Assembly: GCA_028871795.1 (NCBI GenBank)
Contig: JAGWMG010000004.1
Span: forward strand, 1 to 64,000
Reading direction: 5' to 3'
DNA: 64,000 bases
DNA from: Alphaproteobacteria bacterium
Lineage (GTDB): Bacteria; Pseudomonadota; Alphaproteobacteria; Micropepsales; Micropepsaceae
Numbering within the stretch: position 1 is the first letter of the stretch; each line of letters starts with the position of its first letter. The translations under genes were made by a program, and so were the position numbers. Under the pieces are notes generated by a model. It did not search any database. It worked only from the letters and a program-made list of their open reading frames with translations, and had not been told where the DNA came from. Positions 39,318 to 48,603 of this stretch are shown one piece after another.

Positions 39318-40208
39318 TCAAGAGGAACGCTTCTTCTTCCCCGGCTCTTTGATAGGTACGCCGCTCCACTCTTCCAGGAAGTGGAACATCTCCGAACCGG
39401 CTGCATTCTCAACGTGCTTTGCCGTCACGTAGTAATCCTGCTTCTTGCGAACTTGATCCACGTCGCTGTCCAGCGCACGGATCAGAAGCATGCGATCTGT
39501 GAAAAGGCTGCGATCATTGGTGGTAACGTCCGAAACGTATCCATACAGGCATGAGATTTTCTTGTCTTTCCGCGCCATTCTGCGCAACCCCTGCCAAAAT
39601 AGCTCTGTCGCCTCTTCTGGGTCTGTGCGTTTCCGCTGACCAATGACATTGGTGATCGCACCAACCTTGATGACGAACCCTTCGAATGTTTGGGCGTATT
39701 CCTCGCCGTCGCCTGCCCAGGAATCCATATATGCAAGCCTACCTTCGTTGTCACTGTAGATGCGCGCATACGCCTGCAAGTATGGGGTCGTCTTGTGCGT
39801 ACGTTCTTTGTCGTGTCGAAAGAGGAGATATGAACCTCTCAAATTGCGACGCTCATCTCCTGTGAACGACTGGAAGGCGCTTTCAAAGAAGATGTCGTGA
39901 ACGGGGAGCGCCATCTTGGTTATGATCGCCGCCTGAAGCGGGGATACGTCGATTTCGGAACAGAAATCCACGATATTGTTGATGAGAAACGCATCCTCTT
40001 CCAACTCGTGCCCGGAAGTTTTCAGCACAGAGCATATCGCTTCGACCAGCTGCCGTTGCTGTTTATCATCGAGCGATTGCGGTTTTGTCAGCCATCGCCA
40101 AGCTGTAGTCTTGTCGTTGTCCAACGCATCGGCGATCTTGCCGGGCTTGATGATCTCGAACTTGTGTCGGAGAATCTCAATCTTTTGGGCAAACTGAGCG
40201 TAGCTCAC
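39318..40208 (-). CDS. Unknown HTH-containing protein, possible regulator of hss
   Basis: 296 residues from GTG 40208, preceded by GAGGGGG. Residues 1-70 look like a phage-type HTH (KPGKIADALDNDKTTAWRWL). The C-terminal half has an alpha/beta domain (SYLLFRHDKERTHKTTPYLQ, TFEGFVIKVGAITNVIGQRK). A similar layout with FEGFVI is found in the protein at 60179-61195. I do not recognise the family. The hss gene follows 119 bp downstream, so it may control polyamine synthesis. Confidence 0.7.
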   Translation of the reverse strand: MSYAQFAQKIEILRHKFEIIKPGKIADALDNDKTTAWRWLTKPQSLDDKQQRQLVEAICSVLKTSGHELEEDAFLINNIVDFCSEIDVSPLQAAIITKMALPVHDIFFESAFQSFTGDERRNLRGSYLLFRHDKERTHKTTPYLQAYARIYSDNEGRLAYMDSWAGDGEEYAQTFEGFVIKVGAITNVIGQRKRTDPEEATELFWQGLRRMARKDKKISCLYGYVSDVTTNDRSLFTDRMLLIRALDSDVDQVRKKQDYYVTAKHVENAAGSEMFHFLEEWSGVPIKEPGKKKRSS

Positions 40209-40553
40209 TGTCACCCCCTCGAATGCAAGACATTGCAATGCAATGCAATGCAGCTCATTACGTCGCAATGTGACGCTAGCCGTCACAAAGAGTCGCGTCA
40301 AGACATCACATGGCCCCCGAAGTTTCTGCGATCCGGACGCAATACAATCGCTCTAGCAACCATTTTCGGTAGGTTTGTCGCCCGACAACGCTGCCTTTTG
40401 ATCACTGTAGACACCTTCTGCATACGAAGATTTTGTAGGCGTTGCGAATAACCGCACCCTGGCCCGGCAAGTATAGGTGGCCATCAAGAGTGCTGGCAAA
40501 ACATGGATTCAGGTTTGTCGGCCCTCCCTGGAAGAGCTTAGCCGGAGGCCAAC
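40209..40553. promoter_or_regulatory. Divergent intergenic region with pentanucleotide tandem repeat and palindrome
   Basis: No gene seen. It contains a tandem array of about four copies of GCAAT (40232-40252) just upstream of the start of the HTH gene, and a perfect inverted repeat TGTGACG-CTAGC-CGTCACA (40269-40287), a likely operator. GGAGG at 40543-40547 serves the next gene. The remaining sequence shows nothing I can name. Confidence 0.5.
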
Positions 40554-40829
40554 ATGAGCGAATTCTCAATTGGAATCCTAATGGGCATCGGCATCGCCAC
40601 ACCTATCTTGGCGTCGAAGAAGTGGGCAGCAGTATTCTTGCTGAATCTAATCGTCGCCCTGATGGTCGGCGCGCTCGCGTCTGGCCCAGTGGAGTTCTGC
40701 ACCGTTGCGAGGGCAATTTCGTCGATGGCAGCTTCGCACGCTGATCTTGCCGCAGGAATTGCTGTCGGCTTCATAACAGCAACGGTATTGCGAATGATAT
40801 TTGGTCTGTCGCACGAAGAGGGGAAATAA
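40554..40829 (+). CDS. Small membrane protein
   Basis: 91 residues, three hydrophobic segments (about 5-18, 26-43 and 62-80) and a short charged end (SHEEGK). GGAGG stands 6 bp before the ATG, which supports it as real. No family recognised. Confidence 0.65.
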   Translation: MSEFSIGILMGIGIATPILASKKWAAVFLLNLIVALMVGALASGPVEFCTVARAISSMAASHADLAAGIAVGFITATVLRMIFGLSHEEGK

Positions 40830-40885
40830 GCGCAGGGGGCGTCAAGTCGCCTCACATACAATGCTCTCCAGAAACGACACGACTC

Positions 40886-41166
40886 CCGCGCGCATGATCC
40901 GCGTGGTTTGGAGCGGCGCGAACCAGGGAGAAGAACGAGGACAGCACTGGCATCCGACTCAGAAGTCGATTGCCGTCATGCGGCAGATTATCGAAACGGT
41001 GTCAAGGCCGGACGACACGATCCTCGATCTATACATGGAGTCTGGCACGACGGGCATCACGGCGCTTCGCACCGGCCGGAAGTTCATCGGCGATGAAATC
41101 GAGAGGCGGTGGTTCAGGGTCGCGACGACGCGGCTACATCGAGAATTCCATGCGAGAAAGCAGTGA
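40886..41166 (+). pseudogene. 3' fragment of a DNA methyltransferase gene
   Basis: DNA and protein resemble the last 94 codons of the methyltransferase at 36944-37612: ARMIRVVWSGANQGEERGQH is nearly the same. The SAM motif is damaged (DPYMGSG has become DLYMESG) and the catalytic DPPY half is absent, so it cannot be active. It probably arose by duplication or recombination inside the element. Confidence 0.8.
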
Positions 41167-41261
41167 AGAGCACAAGTCAACCTTCGCCGAACAGGACAGA
41201 CCATTCTGTTCAGAGGACGCATTATCCGGTATCGTGGGCAATCGGCGCAGGGGGGCATCCG

Positions 41262-42206
41262 ATGCGGTGGATATTCATTGGAATTATCACCACTCTATTC
41301 CTCGCGTCGCTCGCTCATGCCGAAAGCCCCTCGGTCAACGACGCGAACGCGGGTCTGGAAGCTCTTGATAAAGGCGACTACGGCACGGCGATACAACTTT
41401 TGACGCAAGCGCTTCGAGAAGGCGGTCTTTCGAAATCCGACCGCGAACTCGCGTTCCTAACCCGCGCGAAGGCGTACATCGGCAAGCAACAGTATGATCC
41501 CGCGGAGTCCGATTTGAGTACTGCGGCTCGGTTGGACCCGAAGGACGGGGACGTGACAAACGTTCGCTCGCAAATACCGATGAGATACAGCGTAGAGCTG
41601 CGCCACGGAGTTTCTGTGGAAGAGGGCCGCGCCATCGTCGCCGCAGTCGGCGCAAAGGTCATCAATAATTTTTCCATCGCGAACGTCTTCTTGTCGGTTC
41701 GGCTCACGGCCGAACAAGCGGCGTCGCTTAAGAACAACCCAGCCGTGGCGTCGGTGGACACAGACCAGGAACAGATATTTATGGGGTATGATCTTTGCGG
41801 CTATTTCAGCGAGTACGGCGTCGAGAGCGGCTATTTCACTCGCACGGGCGGCTACGACCGCGGCGGCGGCATACCTGAACCCCCGCCGCCTCCCGGAAGC
41901 GACCCCGATGGCTATTACAGCAAGTGCGATCCTGTCGGCTATTACGAAGGCGACGGCACCTATCAGCGCTTGAGTAGCGAGGCCAAGCCGACGTTCGAGA
42001 CCTATCGCGTCGACTTGCGCGACGGCATTTCTCTCTCAGACGGTCGCACAACAGTCATCGGCATTGGCGGACAGGTGCTTTCTGATCTGGCGCCTTTTGC
42101 GGTGATCGTTCGGTTGACGGCCGGTCAGGCTGAAATGCTCGCCCGTTTCCCGCAAGTGCGGTCGGTGGAGAAAGCACCACCTTCAACGCCGTTGAATCGT
42201 AGATGA
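41262..42206 (+). CDS. Secreted TPR protein with two peptidase-inhibitor-I9-like domains
   Basis: 314 residues; signal peptide (residues 1-20, LASLAHA-ES). A short TPR-like region (NAGLEALDKGDYGTAIQLLT, about 28-85) is followed by two related domains: YSVELRHGVSVEEGRAIVAA (about 108-165) and YRVDLRDGISLSDGRTTVIG (about 248-302). Both end in VxSV-D/E, as in subtilisin propeptide/I9 folds. A Gly/Pro/Tyr-rich linker joins them. No peptidase is adjacent, so the target is unknown. GGGGGG lies 6 bp before the ATG. Confidence 0.7.
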   Translation: MRWIFIGIITTLFLASLAHAESPSVNDANAGLEALDKGDYGTAIQLLTQALREGGLSKSDRELAFLTRAKAYIGKQQYDPAESDLSTAARLDPKDGDVTNVRSQIPMRYSVELRHGVSVEEGRAIVAAVGAKVINNFSIANVFLSVRLTAEQAASLKNNPAVASVDTDQEQIFMGYDLCGYFSEYGVESGYFTRTGGYDRGGGIPEPPPPPGSDPDGYYSKCDPVGYYEGDGTYQRLSSEAKPTFETYRVDLRDGISLSDGRTTVIGIGGQVLSDLAPFAVIVRLTAGQAEMLARFPQVRSVEKAPPSTPLNRR

Positions 42207-42319
42207 TAGGCCCGCGAGGGCCCAAACAACGCGTGTTTGCCACAATGACGGAACTCGCGAATGCAGCGAGAATGGAGTATTAAGGCGGCAGGCAAACGCG
42301 TCAACGTTGGGGGGACGCC

Positions 42320-43819
42320 GTGTCGCGGGCGCGCATTACGCGATCAACGTCTTTTGTTTGCGCTGCGGCGGCGGCCGCGGTGCTGGTTGTTTCTTGCGCC
42401 ATTTCAGGAGTCGCGTTTGCGCAAGGGATGCCGCCGCAGCTTCAGCAGTTTTTTGGCAACTTGCTCGGTACCGCAATCCAGCAAGCACAGATTGCGGCCG
42501 CCGCGCGAAGGAGCTGGGAACAGGTCGACCAGCAAGTGCAGATGTGCCTGATCACGACGTACAACCTCTCCCCCAAGCAACTCGCCCAAAACGGCATCAG
42601 AGCGGATGATCCGAGAATTGTGCCGTACATCCAGTCGTGCCAACAAATAGTTTATGCTGCCAACCAGCAAGCCGCGCACGACGAAGCAGCGGAAGCGGAA
42701 CAGCAAGAACGCGCGCAGCAACCTCCAGACCAGAACAAGGAGGCGCGCGCATGGCTGGGTGTGACCGTCGCGGACCTCACCAGCGAGGTAGCGAGAGAGC
42801 ATCGCCTCGCAACCACGCGCGGTGCGGTCGTGACATACGTGTATCCCGGCAGTCCCGCCGACCGTGCCAGGATCAATCAGGGCGATGTGATTATCAAGTT
42901 TGGCGATAACGCCGTGACCGACGCCGAGTCGCTCATCATCCTATTGAACCTGATGCGCGGCGACGAACAGGTGGACATGATCGAGGCGCGCGGTATCACG
43001 GCCGTGATGACTACGGTACGGCTCGCATGGGCGAACGGAACTATGGACTCCGTCTCGGCGCAACGCGTAGCGCCGGAGGAACCGGTAGCGACTAACCCGC
43101 CTCTTCAGGTGGTGGAACCGTCGGACAATGTGCAGCCCGCAGAGCCCCCGCCGGTTGCGCACAGCTGGTACGTCGTGCGGGCGACGAAATCAGAGGCTGG
43201 GGGAGATGGTGTCGACGCGTTGCAGGCAGCCGCGAGACAAAAGATCGAAGCGCTCTGCGCCGGCGACTACTCCCTCACCGAGTACCACACATACGACGGT
43301 ACCGGAGAGGACGCCTCGGTCTCCGGCGTCCACGAGCCGTGGCTCGACGCGACGGTCGCGTGCGCCGCGGAGCGACCTGTTGCTCCGGAGGCCGCGACGG
43401 CGGCGCTGACGATTGACGACTTGATACAGGCACCGCGAAACGACAGCGCGAAGCCCATCCCGGGTGCGGAATTTTTCGATGTCTTCACTGAAGAGCTGGA
43501 CAATCCGTACGGCGCGACCTTGAAGGCGGTCACCGCCGTCCTCAAGAACCAGGACGACCGCATCGCAGTGACGGACAAGGACAAAGGGATGGTCGTCACC
43601 GCGTATCCGCCGAAGTGGGATACGGCCCGCGTGGAGCAATTCTTCATCGTGCTCGATCCGGAATCCGATACGCGAACCCGCATGACATTCAAGCTCGTCT
43701 CGCGCTGGCGTCATCTCGCGTCGTCCGACAAGGCCGAGTACCACGTTGACGACCGCGACACGGTGAGCCGGAGGGCCGCGGAATTCATCGCAGCCGTACG
43801 GCAGTCTCTCAAACGCTGA
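42320..43819 (+). CDS. Secreted PDZ-domain protein
   Basis: 499 residues from GTG 42320; signal peptide ending about residue 35 (GVAFA-QG). Gln/Ala-rich region to about 140, then a PDZ domain (ARAWLGVTVADLTSEVARE to DEQVDMIEARG, about 143-226). The rest has no known domain but contains a Cys-bearing segment and a C-terminal alpha/beta part (VEQFFIVLDPESDTRTRMTF). No serine protease triad is present. It is the middle gene of three secreted proteins. Confidence 0.75.
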   Translation: MSRARITRSTSFVCAAAAAAVLVVSCAISGVAFAQGMPPQLQQFFGNLLGTAIQQAQIAAAARRSWEQVDQQVQMCLITTYNLSPKQLAQNGIRADDPRIVPYIQSCQQIVYAANQQAAHDEAAEAEQQERAQQPPDQNKEARAWLGVTVADLTSEVAREHRLATTRGAVVTYVYPGSPADRARINQGDVIIKFGDNAVTDAESLIILLNLMRGDEQVDMIEARGITAVMTTVRLAWANGTMDSVSAQRVAPEEPVATNPPLQVVEPSDNVQPAEPPPVAHSWYVVRATKSEAGGDGVDALQAAARQKIEALCAGDYSLTEYHTYDGTGEDASVSGVHEPWLDATVACAAERPVAPEAATAALTIDDLIQAPRNDSAKPIPGAEFFDVFTEELDNPYGATLKAVTAVLKNQDDRIAVTDKDKGMVVTAYPPKWDTARVEQFFIVLDPESDTRTRMTFKLVSRWRHLASSDKAEYHVDDRDTVSRRAAEFIAAVRQSLKR

Positions 43820-43988
43820 CGCGATGTCTGCGACCGACCTCATCTTCCTCGTGAGCGTGCACGATTGCTGATCGGTCTCGCGGGTACATCCTTCAAGAAT
43901 CTCAACAGAATCAGGGACAAGAAGCGGATGTATATTTTCCCGCAGCGGTTGCCTAGTATCCCGCCCGTCGTTGGCTTGGGGGACGGCC

Positions 43989-46900
43989 ATGGGACGGGGG
44001 AGTCTATTTCTTCAGCGGCTGTATGTGATTGTCTGTTCGCTGATTCTGTTTGCCGTGTTCGGCGTACCGCCGGTGACGTCGGCGTACGCGCAAAACAAAG
44101 GCTCGAACGATTACTGCAACGGACACCCCTGTCGACAACGCAGCGGGCAGGGACAACAGCCCCAGCAGACTCCGCCGCCTCCGCCGCAGCAACAGCAGTG
44201 GAATCGTCCGCCTCCGCGGTGGAATAATCCGCAGCCTGACTATCACTGGCAGCAGAACAACAATCCGCCGACCAACAACCCGCAAAACGGCACTCAATGG
44301 CGGCGGTATCACAACAACCAAAACCAGTGGAACCAAACGCCACAAGACAACGGGTGGCAGCACGAGAACAATCCGCCATCACAATGGAATGGGTCGTCGC
44401 AGAACGGCCAATGGCATCAGCAGGACAAGAATCGTTCTCAAGGAGGCCAGGCCGGACGCGTTTGGATAGAAAACGGACAAGAATGTCGGACACCCGCGTG
44501 CCCTGCAGGCCAAGCCTGCCCCGCAATTATAGTCTGCACGCCCCTGGCATCACGTACTGACAGAACGGGTACGTACCAACAAGACAGCAGGCCGCCGCAA
44601 AATAGCCAATGGCAGCAAGGGAACGATCATTACAGGCAAGGCGGATACGGCCCGAACCCGAATGCCAATGGCTCAAGCGGACAGCCGGGTACCGGATGGA
44701 CGCATAACCCGCATTGGCACAACAATCAAAATCAGCAACAGGGAAACGGATCGCCGCAGAACAACGGATGGCAGCACGGGAACAACCGGAACGGTCTGAA
44801 CGGATTCGGCTCGAACCCGAACGCCAACGGCTCCAACGGACAGCCGGGTATCGAATGGACGCGCAACCCGCGTTGGCATAACGATCAAAACGGCGGCTTT
44901 AAGTCTAGGCCCGCCTGGCCGAGCGGTGCCCGGGGTCCGCAGCGGACCTTTGGCCAGAACCAGCAGCAGAACCCCGGGCCCTCGCTGTACCAAGTCCTCT
45001 CTTCGCCGGAAGATCGGCAGTTCGTGACGGGCCTCACGGCTCAGCAGCGACAAGCCTTGCGCCAATACACGCCTGAACAGATTCAATCGCTCAAGCAGAA
45101 CGGCCAGTGGGAGGCGACCAAGCAGAGCATCCTCTCGGGCAACGGGACCGCGTCAACGCAAGCCGTGCGGCCGACCGTTACGCCGCCGACCGCCCAACAG
45201 CGAGGAGCCGTGGCGGGCGGAACGAACGCTACGACCGGCGCGCTCGGATCAACAAGTACCTCCGGTTCGACCGGCACGTCCGGCTCTGCCGGTACAAGCG
45301 GATCGACGAGCACAACTCAGGCGAAGTCGACTCCGGTTCCGCCACAGACGCCCGCACCGACGAACGGGACAGGTTCTGCGGGGCCGGGCAAGGCGACAGC
45401 TGGATCAGGCACCACGACGGGGGTAGGGGGTACTGCATCAAATACGACGGGATCGGCGCCAAGTGCGAGCGGTGGTTCGTACACCTTTCAAAAGCAGCCG
45501 GACGGCACGCTCGCGGTGTACCAAAACGGAAAACTCGTTTCCTCTTCAGCTAGCCCCGATGCGGCCGCGAAATACTACGGATACACGCCATCATCTCCCA
45601 CGACCTCTGCACCCGTTAGTTCTGCCCCCGCGCCGTACACGTTTGTTGAGAACTATCTTGGCTCGCAGATGCTCACTGTCGGCGTTTATCAGAACGGAAA
45701 ACTCGTCGCGGTCGAGGCCCCCGATACTGCCGCGGCGAACTTCGGCTATCGCTCGGGAGAAAACGGCGCCTATAGCGCTTTTCTGGGTGCTTCCGCGACT
45801 AATCTCAAGACTAAGAGTGAGGTCCTCTCGTTCCCACAGACGAGCGACGATCTGAACGCCATAGCGGTGCCCTCAAACGGGACCGCAGGAAATGGCACGG
45901 CGGCGGGAACCGGTACGACGAGCACCAATGCCAGTTTAGGTCAAAAAGCGACGCCTTCGACACCCCAAGCACCGCAGGCGACCGTACAGGCAACCGTACC
46001 GGCGGCAAGTGTGCCGACTGGTACGAGCGCACCAACATGGTCCGCGGCCGCGAACTCCGGGAGCGCTTCGTACACGATTCCCGGTCAGAACATCACCTTC
46101 ACGATTCCCGCAAACGGCCAAGTGTTCCGCACAGTCGGCGACACCGGAGACGCAGTGTACGCGCGGGTCGGGAATCAACTGTATTCGCTCGGCTTCGCCA
46201 ATGACGTGCAGACGATGACCGGCGTGCAAGCGAAGCAATACGTGGCCGATCACATTCCTGCGTCGCGGCAAGGCCAGGTGGGTAACATCGACCCCAACGG
46301 CGTATACGTCATCAACGCCTCCGGCCTACCGCAGGAGATGACGTACACCGACCTCCGGAACCTCGGGCAACAGAATTTCGCGCAGCAAACCGGCATCCAG
46401 TGGTCGCAGCTTCCCACCTATAATTTGGGCGATGTGCAGAGTGCGTTCACCCACTTAGGCTCTTCGCAGCCTCATAACGTTATCGACCCGAACTTTTTTA
46501 CCACCATCACGCCGCCGAATGCGGCAGCGCAGCAGAATTACGTCCAGACCGTTTCGCCGAACAATCCGCAAGGCGCGAAAGTCACCACGACTACGGGACA
46601 AGTCGTTACCGACTCGCCATCGCTTGCCGCGAACTTGGCGAAGGCGGGAGGTACCCCGCAGCAAATTCAACAGGCGACTGTGCAAGCAAACCAAGGGACG
46701 TATACGACGCCGAACGGCGCGACGATCACGAATGCCGGGCAAGTGGTGACACCGGCTCCCGCGCCATCGACGGTACCGGCCACCCAGCCACAGACAGCAA
46801 TAAGTCCAATAAATCAAACACCGCCAGCGTCATCGTCTGCCCAGACGGCAGAGAAGACGTATGTCACGCCTTCAGGCGCGGTCGTTACCGCGTCGGGGCA

Positions 46901-47945
46901 ACTTGTGCAGCCGCCTCCGTCGCCAACGCCAGCTACCGCTACAGGACCAAACCCGTCAACTGGCTCTTCGGGAACCACTGGCGCGTCCGCTCCCGCCACT
47001 GGTAGCAGCAAGACATATACGTTCCAAACAACCTCGTCCGGCACCATCGCGGTATTTCAAAACGGGCAGCGCATTTCAACCACGACGCCGGAAAACGCGG
47101 CGCTCACGTATGGGTACAAGCCGCCGACAAGCACGAGCAGCCCTCCAAACACGAGCACGCAAACTCCGTCGACGCAGTCCCCGTCTCAGACGTACTCAGT
47201 CGCCACGCCCCAGCCTTACGCTTCGGTTCAATTCGGGCCGACGACCTCGACAGGAGCCACCCAGACTTCACCGGTGAATATATTATCCGGTTCAACTACC
47301 AATAATAATTCGTACACGTTCCAAACGACGGCCGACGGTAATGTGGCGGTTTTCAAGAACGGTCAACGAATTACAACAACAACGGCGCAAAACGCTGCTC
47401 TCAATTACGGATATTCGCCATCGCCAAACACGACTAGTTCTTCCGCGCTAAATGCGACCGCTTCGACATCAAATGCGGTTACATCCAACTCCGCGACAAC
47501 CACATCGTCTCAATCAACAAATGTTGCTCCTACTTCAGCAAAGGTGGCATCACCCTCATCCACTTCCACTGGCTGGGTGACCTACATGTCGCCGAATATT
47601 GCAGTAACTCCGCAGCACGCTGACAACTGCGTTTATTTCTTAAGCAAGGACATGCACGTATCATTACCTGGCGGTCTCTTTACCTATGCGGATAAGTACG
47701 CGTTGCCCCATGTGCAGGGCCCTCCAAAGAAAGGAGACGTCGCAATAATCAAGGTGACTGGTAAGTACGCAGATGAAGGACATGTGGCGCTCGTCACCGA
47801 TGTGACGGCAACAAGCATTACAATCGTGGAGGCAAATTTTTATCAAAGCGGCGCTGTAGACAGTCGCATTTCAACCGCATCCAGTCTTCAGGCGGCGGAG
47901 CAGAAGCTGCATATAACTGCCTTTTATCGGCCACCTGGAGGATAA
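43989..47945 (+). CDS. Giant secreted Q/N/T/S-rich repeat protein with C-terminal CHAP hydrolase domain
   Basis: 1318 residues from ATG 43989 (GGGGGA upstream; a TTG at 43971 is less likely). Signal peptide to about 30. Residues 35-340 are Q/N/P/W-rich with repeats around NPNANGS and QPG. The middle is T/S/P/G-rich and carries four units of about 38 residues (497, 549, 1009, 1108) of the form YTF..G..AV.QNG......A...YGY. The end (about 1195-1318) is a CHAP amidase with Cys1214 (NCVYFL) and His1265 (GHVALV). It probably acts on cell walls from outside or in the periplasm; the repeats are new to me. Confidence 0.8.
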   Translation: MGRGSLFLQRLYVIVCSLILFAVFGVPPVTSAYAQNKGSNDYCNGHPCRQRSGQGQQPQQTPPPPPQQQQWNRPPPRWNNPQPDYHWQQNNNPPTNNPQNGTQWRRYHNNQNQWNQTPQDNGWQHENNPPSQWNGSSQNGQWHQQDKNRSQGGQAGRVWIENGQECRTPACPAGQACPAIIVCTPLASRTDRTGTYQQDSRPPQNSQWQQGNDHYRQGGYGPNPNANGSSGQPGTGWTHNPHWHNNQNQQQGNGSPQNNGWQHGNNRNGLNGFGSNPNANGSNGQPGIEWTRNPRWHNDQNGGFKSRPAWPSGARGPQRTFGQNQQQNPGPSLYQVLSSPEDRQFVTGLTAQQRQALRQYTPEQIQSLKQNGQWEATKQSILSGNGTASTQAVRPTVTPPTAQQRGAVAGGTNATTGALGSTSTSGSTGTSGSAGTSGSTSTTQAKSTPVPPQTPAPTNGTGSAGPGKATAGSGTTTGVGGTASNTTGSAPSASGGSYTFQKQPDGTLAVYQNGKLVSSSASPDAAAKYYGYTPSSPTTSAPVSSAPAPYTFVENYLGSQMLTVGVYQNGKLVAVEAPDTAAANFGYRSGENGAYSAFLGASATNLKTKSEVLSFPQTSDDLNAIAVPSNGTAGNGTAAGTGTTSTNASLGQKATPSTPQAPQATVQATVPAASVPTGTSAPTWSAAANSGSASYTIPGQNITFTIPANGQVFRTVGDTGDAVYARVGNQLYSLGFANDVQTMTGVQAKQYVADHIPASRQGQVGNIDPNGVYVINASGLPQEMTYTDLRNLGQQNFAQQTGIQWSQLPTYNLGDVQSAFTHLGSSQPHNVIDPNFFTTITPPNAAAQQNYVQTVSPNNPQGAKVTTTTGQVVTDSPSLAANLAKAGGTPQQIQQATVQANQGTYTTPNGATITNAGQVVTPAPAPSTVPATQPQTAISPINQTPPASSSAQTAEKTYVTPSGAVVTASGQLVQPPPSPTPATATGPNPSTGSSGTTGASAPATGSSKTYTFQTTSSGTIAVFQNGQRISTTTPENAALTYGYKPPTSTSSPPNTSTQTPSTQSPSQTYSVATPQPYASVQFGPTTSTGATQTSPVNILSGSTTNNNSYTFQTTADGNVAVFKNGQRITTTTAQNAALNYGYSPSPNTTSSSALNATASTSNAVTSNSATTTSSQSTNVAPTSAKVASPSSTSTGWVTYMSPNIAVTPQHADNCVYFLSKDMHVSLPGGLFTYADKYALPHVQGPPKKGDVAIIKVTGKYADEGHVALVTDVTATSITIVEANFYQSGAVDSRISTASSLQAAEQKLHITAFYRPPGG

Positions 47946-47958
47946 ATTTGAGCGCATT

Positions 47959-48384
47959 TCACATGAAGTGAAAGATGCTCGAACGGTCAACCGTTACGTT
48001 TTGTTGCAAACAATATCTCGCGATGCCTATCGGAATGTTATATTTTTCAACCACTGAGCACGGAGGCCCATCTTGCCCTTGCCATAAGATTGAGAAATGG
48101 CCGTCGTTCATCAGGCGGGCAATGACTTCCACCCCACCGCCTTCTTTGGCTGTCACAGCAAATTCATAAATGTCTTCCCATCGGGCATACAAACTCACAT
48201 TCAGATTATTATCGCCGAGGTCCTGTGCTAGCTGCGCATCGACAGCGGCGTGCGGGGTTATGCTCGCTTGATTAATTGCTTCTTGCCTCAGTGTATCGCC
48301 GCTTGGGATTAACACAAAAAACGCGGCGACGGCTAATGCAACGAAAACTCCAATGCCACCGGCCCTCCATATCAATTTGCCCAT
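47959..48384 (-). CDS. Small membrane-anchored protein
   Basis: 141 residues. One N-terminal helix (about 10-26, GVFVALAVAAFFVLIPSG) anchors an extracytoplasmic domain with VSLYARWEDIYEFAVTAKEG and a possible disulfide (PPCSVVEKYN and ARYCLQQN). Family not recognised. It converges on the giant CHAP gene, 13 bp away. Confidence 0.6.
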   Translation of the reverse strand: MGKLIWRAGGIGVFVALAVAAFFVLIPSGDTLRQEAINQASITPHAAVDAQLAQDLGDNNLNVSLYARWEDIYEFAVTAKEGGGVEVIARLMNDGHFSILWQGQDGPPCSVVEKYNIPIGIARYCLQQNVTVDRSSIFHFM

Positions 48385-48560
48385 TCATATAAAATTATAG
48401 CACAGGAACGCTCGCCTCTCTGTGACACCTGCGCCACTGAATCCGCGTCGAATGGATTTTGACCCCGCTTAAACGGTAGAAAACTGAACTACGAATAACC
48501 TCCTTGACTAAGGGCTACATTTGCATCTCGTCTCATGGAACAACATCACTGTCCGTTATG

Positions 48561-48566
48561 TATAAT
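48561..48566 (+). promoter_or_regulatory. Candidate -10 element of the tyrosine recombinase gene
   Basis: A perfect TATAAT lies 15 bp before the left inverted repeat and 21 bp before the ATG. The -35 region is poor. If the flanked segment inverts, this promoter would stay outside it. Confidence 0.4.
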
Positions 48567-48580
48567 CCGTATACTGACTA

Positions 48581-48603
48581 AACATTATGGGCGATAGTGA
48601 TAA
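48581..48603. repeat. Left 23-bp inverted repeat flanking the tyrosine recombinase
   Basis: AACA-T-TATGGGCGATAGTG-A-TAA. It matches the reverse complement of 49300-49322 at 21 of 23 positions and includes the ATG at 48587. The 14-bp core is perfect. Confidence 0.85.

Noticed and set aside
43865-44227. Plus-strand frame overlapping the start of the giant CHAP protein
   Set aside because: It is a +1/+2 shadow of the Q/N-rich region; the signal peptide and ribosome site support the frame starting at 43989.
47951-47977. Imperfect hairpin between the convergent CHAP and membrane-protein genes as a terminator
   Set aside because: The stem has several mismatches and no T-run, so the call is too weak.
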